From: Candidatus Nanohalarchaeota archaeon
Lineage (GTDB): Archaea; EX4484-52; B79-G9
Assembly (NCBI GenBank): GCA_003660865.1
Contig: QMVA01000031.1
Location: forward strand, 1-10,035
Direction of reading: 5' to 3'
DNA length: 10,035 nt
This document shows positions 6,181 through 10,035 of the stretch, piece by piece. Under the pieces are notes generated by a model. It saw nothing but the letters and a program-made list of their open reading frames with translations, had not been told where the DNA came from and ran no database searches. The position numbers and the translations under genes are program-made. Position 1 is the stretch's first letter, and each line of letters begins with the position of its first letter.

Positions 6181-6343
6181 ACCCACATTTCCAAAACTCC
6201 GAAGGGTCATAGGAATTTTTCCATGAAAATGAGCTTTTTGTGATGCAGCAAAGCAGACATTTCATAAGACAAAACGCACACCTCGAACCCTATCTGCACA
6301 GGAAATGTGGGTTGTTGGATTCCTATGTCATCATGGAAAAATT
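6181..6343. repeat. Complex inverted-repeat region, possible non-coding RNA or small mobile element
   Basis: Three perfect inverted-repeat pairs are visible. Pair a is ACCCACATTTCC (6181-6192) with GGAAATGTGGGT (6301-6312), 12 nt. Pair b is CATAGGAAT (6208-6216) with ATTCCTATG (6319-6327), 9 nt. Pair c is AATTTTTCCATGA (6214-6226) with TCATGGAAAAATT (6331-6343), 13 nt. Within each side a local hairpin is also possible (CAT-A-GGAA with TTCCATG on the left; TTCC-T-ATG with CATGGAA on the right). A further GCAGA/TCTGC stem (6253-6257 with 6293-6297) lies inside pair a. No protein-coding frame of note is present and no known RNA family was recognised. Transcription direction is unknown. Confidence 0.55.
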
Positions 6344-6367
6344 ATTCATACCCACCCCGAACAAACC

Positions 6368-6376
6368 TTTATAAAA
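6368..6376 (+). promoter_or_regulatory. TATA box of the secE-spt5-ribosomal protein operon
   Basis: TTTATAAAA in an A/T-rich setting is a close match to the archaeal TATA consensus. It predicts initiation near 6398-6400 and a leader of about 100 nt before secE. Confidence 0.7.
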
Positions 6377-6403
6377 ATAACCCATAATAAATAAAGATAT
6401 ACA

Positions 6404-6446
6404 CCCGCAGGAACTGCCCGCAAACACTACCTTTGGTAGTAGGGGC
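6404..6446 (+). promoter_or_regulatory. Structured leader of the secE operon mRNA
   Basis: The leader holds GCAG-GAA-CTGC (6407-6417) and ACTACC-TTT-GGTAGT (6426-6440). A GCCC/GGGC pairing (6416-6419 with 6442-6445) could enclose the second hairpin, and would compete with the first. The remaining leader to 6491 is A-rich and unstructured. Position at the head of a ribosomal-protein operon invites autoregulation, but no specific protein site is recognised. Confidence 0.45.
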
Positions 6447-6500
6447 TGATTCTAAAACAAAAACGTAAAAGTTTCAAAAAAAAAGCACACCGTGAAACCA

Positions 6501-6689
6501 ATGAAACTAAACTTAAAAAGTAAGATACAGGAACACATGCGCGTCCTGAAAATCACAAAAAAGCCGGCAATAAAAGAATACACAGCAGCAATCAAAATCA
6601 CAGGACTCGGCATACTCCTAATTGGAGGCATAGGCCTCATAGTATTCATGATAGCCAAAATCACAGGATACATCCCAAGCGCAGCATAA
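6501..6689 (+). CDS. secE: Preprotein translocase subunit SecE (Sec61 gamma)
   Basis: The product has 62 residues: a basic amphipathic N-terminal helix with VLKITKKPAIKEY (about 15-27), the conserved segment of this family, followed by one membrane helix (GLGILLIGGIGLIVFMIA, about 36-53) and a short tail. SecE clamps SecY in the cytoplasmic-membrane translocon. Length and single-span topology are normal for archaea, and the position ahead of spt5 is the usual one. ATG 6501 is preferred because GTGA (6492-6495) lies exactly 5 nt upstream, the same spacing as the AGGTGA site of the isomerase gene; reading from GTG 6492 would add only three residues. It is the first gene of the operon, 15 nt before spt5. 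Confidence 0.88.
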   Translation: MKLNLKSKIQEHMRVLKITKKPAIKEYTAAIKITGLGILLIGGIGLIVFMIAKITGYIPSAA

Positions 6690-6704
6690 TTAAAGGTGCA
6701 TAAA

Positions 6705-7142
6705 ATGCCAATATACACACTAAGAACAACCGTCGGACGCGAGCGAACAGTACTTGACTCACTCGATGCGAAACTGACAAACAACAGCAAAGGCATCAAA
6801 TCAATGCTAAGCCCGGCAGAACTCAAAGGCTACATCTTCATAGAAGGCTCAGAAGAAGACATCCGCAAAGCCACACAAGGCGTCCCGCACATCAAAGGCC
6901 TAATAAACAAGCCAATAAAGATTGAAGAACTCTCAAACTTCTTCTCACAGGAAGTAAAAGAAATCACAATCAAGGAAGGCGACGTCGTCGAAGTTGTCGG
7001 CGGTCCTTTCAAACGGGAAAAAGCAAAAATCGTAAGAATAGACGAAGCAAAAAGAGAAGCCAAGATAGAACTCGTAGAATCCGCAGTACCAATACCAATC
7101 ACAATCAAACTTGACCTCTTAAAATCCACACGCGAAATCTAA
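6705..7142 (+). CDS. spt5: Transcription elongation factor Spt5 (NusG family)
   Basis: The product has 145 residues. The N-terminal NGN domain (1-82) begins MPIYTLRTTVGRE and contains LKGYIFIEG (40-48) and GVPHIKGLI (60-68), features of the surface that binds the RNA polymerase clamp. A KOW domain follows at about 86-140, with EGDVVEVVGGPFKREKAKI. Together with Spt4 it closes the RNA polymerase cleft, increases processivity and links transcription to ribosomes. Length is typical for archaea. ATG 6705 is chosen over the in-frame GTG 6696 because AGGTG (6694-6698) is the ribosome-binding site, 6 nt upstream. It lies between secE and rpl11, the conserved archaeal order. Confidence 0.96.
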   Translation: MPIYTLRTTVGRERTVLDSLDAKLTNNSKGIKSMLSPAELKGYIFIEGSEEDIRKATQGVPHIKGLINKPIKIEELSNFFSQEVKEITIKEGDVVEVVGGPFKREKAKIVRIDEAKREAKIELVESAVPIPITIKLDLLKSTREI

Positions 7143-7153
7143 AGGTAATCAAA

Positions 7154-7891
7154 ATGGCAAAAACAACAATAGAATCAATAGTTGACGGCGGCAAAGCATC
7201 CGCAGGCCCGCCATTAGGCCCGGCACTCGGTCCAATGAGCGTAAACATAAAATCAGTCATAGACGCAATCAACGAAAAAACCAAAGACTTCGCAGGCATG
7301 AAAGTTCCCACAAAAGTCATAATAGACACAGGCACAAAAGAATTCAAAATCGAAATCGGCAGCCCCGCAGTCTCCCAACTCATAAAAAAAGAAGCCAAAC
7401 TCAAGAAACTCGCAGGCAAAGCAGGAGAAGAACACGTAGCAGACCTGAAAATTGAGCAGATAATCAAGATCGCAAAAATGAAAGAAGACACACTGCCAGC
7501 AAAAACAAGAAAAGACGCAGTAAAAACCGTAATAGGCACATGCCTCTCATGCGGCGTACTGGTCGAAGAAAAAGACCCCCGCCAAGCAATCAAAGAAGTT
7601 AACGAAGGCAAATACGAAGAAAAAATCAAAAGCGGCAAAACCGAACTGACAGAAGAAGAACTCAAACAACTCGAACAGGAAAAAATCAGGCTAAAACAGG
7701 AACTGGAAGAAAGAAGACAGGAATACGAAACCAAAACCAAACAGATAATCGGCGAAATGAAAGGAAAAGACAGAAAAGACATAGAAACAAAACTAAAAGA
7801 AGCAGAAATACCAGAAGAAATAATCAAGACAATACTACCTGACGAAGAAGAATCAAAAGAAGACAAGAAAGACGAAGGTGCATCCAAGTGA
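7154..7891 (+). CDS. rpl11: Large-subunit ribosomal protein L11 (uL11) with long C-terminal extension
   Basis: The product has 245 residues. The N-terminal domain has the universal glycine/proline motif AGPPLGPALGP (17-27), and the rRNA-binding C-terminal domain ends with VIGTCLSCGVLVEEKDPRQAIKEVNEGKY (126-154). L11 binds the GTPase-associated centre of 23S rRNA and works with elongation factors and the L10-L12 stalk. Archaeal L11 normally ends near residue 160. Here about 85 further residues follow, very rich in Glu and Lys, with a predicted coiled coil at about 166-200 (LTEEELKQLEQEKIRL onward), a second helical segment at 205-228, and an acidic-basic tail. The start has AGGTAATC just upstream, 12 nt after the spt5 stop. 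The stop overlaps the GTG start of rpl1 (GTGA), indicating translational coupling. Confidence 0.95.
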   Translation: MAKTTIESIVDGGKASAGPPLGPALGPMSVNIKSVIDAINEKTKDFAGMKVPTKVIIDTGTKEFKIEIGSPAVSQLIKKEAKLKKLAGKAGEEHVADLKIEQIIKIAKMKEDTLPAKTRKDAVKTVIGTCLSCGVLVEEKDPRQAIKEVNEGKYEEKIKSGKTELTEEELKQLEQEKIRLKQELEERRQEYETKTKQIIGEMKGKDRKDIETKLKEAEIPEEIIKTILPDEEESKEDKKDEGASK

Positions 7892-8526
7892 ACGACGGCG
7901 ACCTCGAAAAGATAATAAAAGAAGCCAAAGAAAAAGGCAAAAAGAGGAACTTCACACAATCAATAGACCTCGCCATAAACACCAAACAGATTGACCTGAA
8001 AAAACCCGAGAACAAATTCACAGAAGAGATACCCCTGCCAAAAGGTCGCGGAAAGGACCTGAAAATCGCAGTAATAGGTGACAGTCTCGTAGTCAAATCA
8101 AAAGGAATCGCAGACGGCCTGATAAACGAAAAAGCCCTGACAAAACTTGAAAAAGACAAAAAAGAACTCAAAAAAGCAATGAATGAATACGACTTTTTCA
8201 TAGCAGAAGCCCCATTCATGCTAAGAATAGGTAAAAGCCTGGGCAAATTCATGGCCCCAAGAGGCAAAATGCCAAAGCCACTACCGCCGCAGGCTGACCC
8301 AGCACCCCTCATAGCCCGCCTAAAAAATACAACAAGAGCATCACTAAAAGGAAACTCCGCAATCCACTGCTCAATTGGCACAGAAAAAATGCCTGAAGAA
8401 GACATCATATCAAACTTCCACGCAGTAATGCAGGCAATAGAAAAAAAATTCCCATCAGGCAAAAACAACATCAAATCAGTATACATAAAAACAACAATGG
8501 GACCAGTAATAAAAATCAACTACTAG
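7888..8526 (+). CDS. rpl1: Large-subunit ribosomal protein L1 (uL1)
   Basis: The product has 212 residues, the usual archaeal size. The signature KFMAPRGKMPKPLP lies at about 128-141, and the N- and C-terminal parts (FTQSIDLAINTKQIDLKKPENKF; then VYIKTTMGPVIKINY at the end) form the split domain I typical of L1. The protein forms the mobile L1 arm at the exit site and in several bacteria and archaea represses its own mRNA. The start is GTG 7888, overlapping the rpl11 stop by GTGA, with AGGTG at 7876-7880, 7 nt upstream. The stop lies 9 nt before rpl10. I could not identify an L1-binding mimic in the first codons or in the operon leader. Confidence 0.96.
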   Translation: MNDGDLEKIIKEAKEKGKKRNFTQSIDLAINTKQIDLKKPENKFTEEIPLPKGRGKDLKIAVIGDSLVVKSKGIADGLINEKALTKLEKDKKELKKAMNEYDFFIAEAPFMLRIGKSLGKFMAPRGKMPKPLPPQADPAPLIARLKNTTRASLKGNSAIHCSIGTEKMPEEDIISNFHAVMQAIEKKFPSGKNNIKSVYIKTTMGPVIKINY

Positions 8527-8535
8527 GTGCGCCAA

Positions 8536-9510
8536 ATGGTACAGGAATGGAAACTCAAAAAAGTCAAAGAACTCACAGAAGAGATAGAAAAATCCCCTGT
8601 AGTCGGCATGCTCGACCTTGACGGCCTTGGCGCAGCACAGCTCCAGCAGATGAGAAAAGACACAAGAGACAGCGCAAAAATAATAGTAACAAAAAAAACA
8701 GTAATCACACGGGCAATTGACAACTCGAAAAAAGAAAACATAAAAGACCTCAACAACCAAAAATCCCACATACCGGCCCTGATAATCTCAAAAGACAACG
8801 CATTCAAGCTCTACAAGCGGATCGATAACTCAAAATCAGAAGCTTACGCAAAAGCAGGAAACATAGCCCCAATGGACATAACAGTCCCCGCAGGCGAAAC
8901 AAACCTGCCCCCAGGTCCCGTAATAAGCGACCTTCAGAAAGCCGGCCTGAAAGCAATGATAAAGGGCAACAAAATAGCAATCAGAGAAGACTCCCTATTA
9001 GTAAAAGAAGGCGAAGAAATATCCGAAATAAAAGCAAATGTCATGATGAAACTTGACATAAAGCCAATGGAAGTCGGCCTGAACATACTCGCAGTCCACG
9101 AAGAAAACATGGTATTTAGCAAAGAGACACTCGCAATAGACACAGAGCAATACATCACAGACCTGCAGACCGCATACACCCAAGGCTTCAACCTCGCATA
9201 CAATGCAGACATATTCATAAAAGAGATCATGCCACAAAAGATACAGGAAGCACAAAGAAACGCAATGAATCTCGCAATAAACGCAGAAATCGCAAACAAA
9301 GAAACAATAACACCAATCATCCAAAAATCAAACAGTGAAATGCAATCACTGGCATCACAACTGCCCAAAGACGCAAGAGGCAGCGCAACCATAATCCAAC
9401 AAAATACAGCACCAGCAGAACAACCAAAACAGGAACCGGAAAAGAAAGAAGAAGAAAAACCAAAATCCGACGAAGAAGCAGCATCAGGACTAGGCGCCCT
9501 CTTCGGATAG
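8536..9510 (+). CDS. rpl10: Large-subunit ribosomal protein L10 (uL10 / P0), stalk base
   Basis: The product has 324 residues, a normal archaeal P0 length. Residues 1-105 form the rRNA-binding domain. Residues 110-185 form the archaeal/eukaryotic insertion domain with VPAGETNLPPGPVISDLQKAG (117-137). Residues 200-275 hold the helical spine that binds L12 dimers. An Ala/Glu/Lys-rich linker leads to the tail DEEAASGLGALFG, which recruits GTPase factors. ATG 8536 is chosen over the in-frame GTG 8527 because AGGTG (8525-8529), overlapping the rpl1 stop, is the ribosome-binding site, 6 nt upstream. The final 12 residues are identical to those of L12 in this window, and the first 17 bases of that stretch (from GACGAAGAAGC) are also identical. 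Confidence 0.96.
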   Translation: MVQEWKLKKVKELTEEIEKSPVVGMLDLDGLGAAQLQQMRKDTRDSAKIIVTKKTVITRAIDNSKKENIKDLNNQKSHIPALIISKDNAFKLYKRIDNSKSEAYAKAGNIAPMDITVPAGETNLPPGPVISDLQKAGLKAMIKGNKIAIREDSLLVKEGEEISEIKANVMMKLDIKPMEVGLNILAVHEENMVFSKETLAIDTEQYITDLQTAYTQGFNLAYNADIFIKEIMPQKIQEAQRNAMNLAINAEIANKETITPIIQKSNSEMQSLASQLPKDARGSATIIQQNTAPAEQPKQEPEKKEEEKPKSDEEAASGLGALFG

Positions 9511-9511
9511 A

Positions 9512-9519
9512 TTAATATT
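9512..9519 (+). promoter_or_regulatory. Possible TATA box for a separate rpl12 transcript
   Basis: TTAATATT just after the rpl10 stop would start transcription near 9542, inside the repeated leader element. It is a mediocre match; rpl12 may instead be co-transcribed with rpl10. Confidence 0.3.
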
Positions 9520-9531
9520 CAAACAAAGCAA

Positions 9532-9551
9532 ACAAGTGACCTAAAAGTCAC
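9532..9551 (+). repeat. ACAAGTGACCTAAA motif with hairpin, shared with the isomerase region
   Basis: ACAAGTGACCTAAA (9532-9545) is identical to 1867-1880. Here GTGAC-CTAAAA-GTCAC (9536-9551) forms a perfect 5-bp hairpin. A further TCGC/GCGA stem encloses GTGCTTGA at 9556-9571, whose sequence resembles the GTGTGCTTGAACGAA of leader copy A. Confidence 0.6.
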
Positions 9552-9591
9552 ACAATCGCGTGCTTGAGCGAACCCATAACAAACAATACAT

Positions 9592-9696
9592 GTGTGCGCT
9601 TGAGCACAGCGAAACGCACTTGATGATCAACCTTTCAGAAGGTTGCGAAAGACGCTTAATAGCCAGCCTTTTACAAGGCTGTCGGAGGAGAACAAC
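9592..9696 (+). ncRNA. Structured mRNA leader of rpl12 (copy B of the repeated element)
   Basis: This is the second copy of the element at 1934-2046. The parts are: the GTGCG/CGCAC stem around CTTGAGCACAGCGAAA (9594-9619); hairpin II, CAACCTT-TCAG-AAGGTTG (9628-9645); a short GCG/CGC stem (9645-9647 with 9653-9655); hairpin IV, CAGCCTT-TTAC-AAGGCTG (9664-9681); then GGAGG (9684-9688) and AACAAC-ATG. The stretch between the hairpins is 18 nt here and 29 nt in copy A, so the perfect hairpins are the constant part. In the first stem the U-G pair of copy A is C-G here, consistent with pairing being kept. The AAGG of hairpin IV lies close to the ribosome-binding site, so translation control is plausible. 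The trigger is unknown. Confidence 0.7.
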
Positions 9697-10002
9697 ATGG
9701 AATACATATACAGCGCAATGTTGCTAAACGCAGCAGGCCAGAAGATAGACGAAGCTTCCGTAAAAAAAGTAATGACCGCATCAGGCGCAAAAGCCGACGA
9801 ATCAAGAATCAAAGCACTAGTCGCAGCACTTGACGGCGTAAACATCGAAGAAGCAATCGCAAAAGCAGCAGTAGCACCACAAGCAGCTGCAGCGGCCCCA
9901 GCAGCAGAAGCAGCACCAAAAGAAGAAAAGAAAGAGAAACCAGAAGAAAAAGAAAAAACAGACGAAGAAGCAGCATCTGGTTTGGGCGCACTATTCGGAT
10001 AA
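9697..10002 (+). CDS. rpl12: Large-subunit ribosomal protein L12 (P1), stalk protein
   Basis: The product has 101 residues, the normal archaeal size. It begins MEYIYSAMLLNAAGQKIDE, the family's N-terminal dimerisation and L10-binding helices (1-60). An Ala-rich hinge (62-78) and a Glu/Lys-rich linker follow, then the factor-recruiting tail DEEAASGLGALFG. Several L12 dimers bind the L10 spine and deliver elongation factors to the ribosome. ATG 9697 is clear: GGAGG lies 8 nt upstream and family N-termini begin here. Unlike the other genes of the cluster, which are 2-15 nt apart or overlapping, this gene follows a 186-nt gap filled by the repeated leader, which may let it be made in excess over L10. 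Confidence 0.97.
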   Translation: MEYIYSAMLLNAAGQKIDEASVKKVMTASGAKADESRIKALVAALDGVNIEEAIAKAAVAPQAAAAAPAAEAAPKEEKKEKPEEKEKTDEEAASGLGALFG

Positions 10003-10005
10003 AGA

Positions 10006-10014
10006 TACTTAAAA
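10006..10014 (+). promoter_or_regulatory. Possible TATA box for a gene beyond the window
   Basis: TACTTAAAA directly after the rpl12 stop would place a start site at about 10037, just outside the window. Weak evidence from sequence and position only. Confidence 0.3.
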
Positions 10015-10035
10015 GACATGTGGATAAAGGCAAAA

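Noticed and set aside
6283..6292. Minus-strand GGGTTCGAGG as the T-arm of a tRNA
   Set aside because: The flanking bases do not pair as a T-stem and no acceptor, D or anticodon arms are present.
6328..6334. ATGATGA on the minus strand as box C of a C/D guide RNA
   Set aside because: No convincing box D (CTGA) and no second C'/D' pair were found at suitable spacing.
9628..9663. The rpl12 leader as a mimic of the 23S rRNA GTPase centre bound by L10/L11 (GACGCTTAATAGCC resembles GCGTAATAGC)
   Set aside because: Only about ten bases resemble the rRNA, and the isomerase copy of the leader lacks them, so chance is more likely.
10018..10035. ATG 10018 as the start of a new gene
   Set aside because: Only six codons are visible, there is no ribosome-binding site, and the TATA-like box at 10006-10014 is too close to give a transcript containing this ATG.

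Overview
The window is archaeal. It carries a SecE-Spt5-L11-L1-L10-L12 cluster in the usual euryarchaeal order. L10 and L12 share the archaeal/eukaryotic-type acidic tail ending GLGALFG, and the glucose-6-phosphate isomerase is of the cupin type. Promoters are TATA-like, several genes look leaderless, and internal genes carry AGGTG or GGAGG ribosome-binding sites that match the GGAGGTGATC complement of archaeal 16S rRNA. Coding strands are strongly A-rich (AAA, ATA, ACA, GCA codons). I cannot assign a lineage; a euryarchaeote or a DPANN archaeon would both fit.

Layout. At 1-69 is the 3' end of an unidentified gene, joined by an ATGA overlap to a radical SAM protein with a B12-binding-like N-terminus (66-1517). 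An intergenic stretch holds a 39-codon ORF (1716-1835), a 33-nt tandem repeat and a structured RNA leader, which runs into a cupin phosphoglucose isomerase (2047-2940). The 3' end of the isomerase gene runs antisense through the end of a convergent 88-residue gene (2846-3112, minus). A leaderless FKBP-type prolyl isomerase (3239-3925), ftsZ (4034-5155, followed by a hairpin plus T-tract) and an unrecognised Thr/Pro-rich protein (5300-6175) follow. A 316-nt gap (6176-6491) contains an unusual set of inverted repeats and the promoter and leader of the secE operon. The rest is secE, spt5, rpl11, rpl1 and rpl10 in tight succession, then rpl12 behind a 186-nt gap.

How the genes work together. The right half is a translation, transcription and secretion operon: SecE anchors the translocon, Spt5 is the RNA polymerase processivity factor, and L11, L1 and the L10-L12 stalk are large-subunit proteins of the L1 arm and GTPase centre. 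rpl12 is separated from rpl10 and has its own leader, as might suit a protein needed in several copies per ribosome.

The most interesting signal is that the leader of rpl12 has a close relative in front of the isomerase gene. The two share a 54-nt core at about 85% identity, two perfect 7-bp hairpins with 4-nt loops of differing sequence, an upstream ACAAGTGACCTAAA motif, and the same AACAAC-ATG junction. This looks like a repeated cis-acting RNA element used by a ribosomal protein gene and a sugar-metabolism gene. I do not recognise it as a described family. A second odd region is 6181-6343, where three inverted-repeat pairs occur in the order a-b-c-a'-b'-c'.
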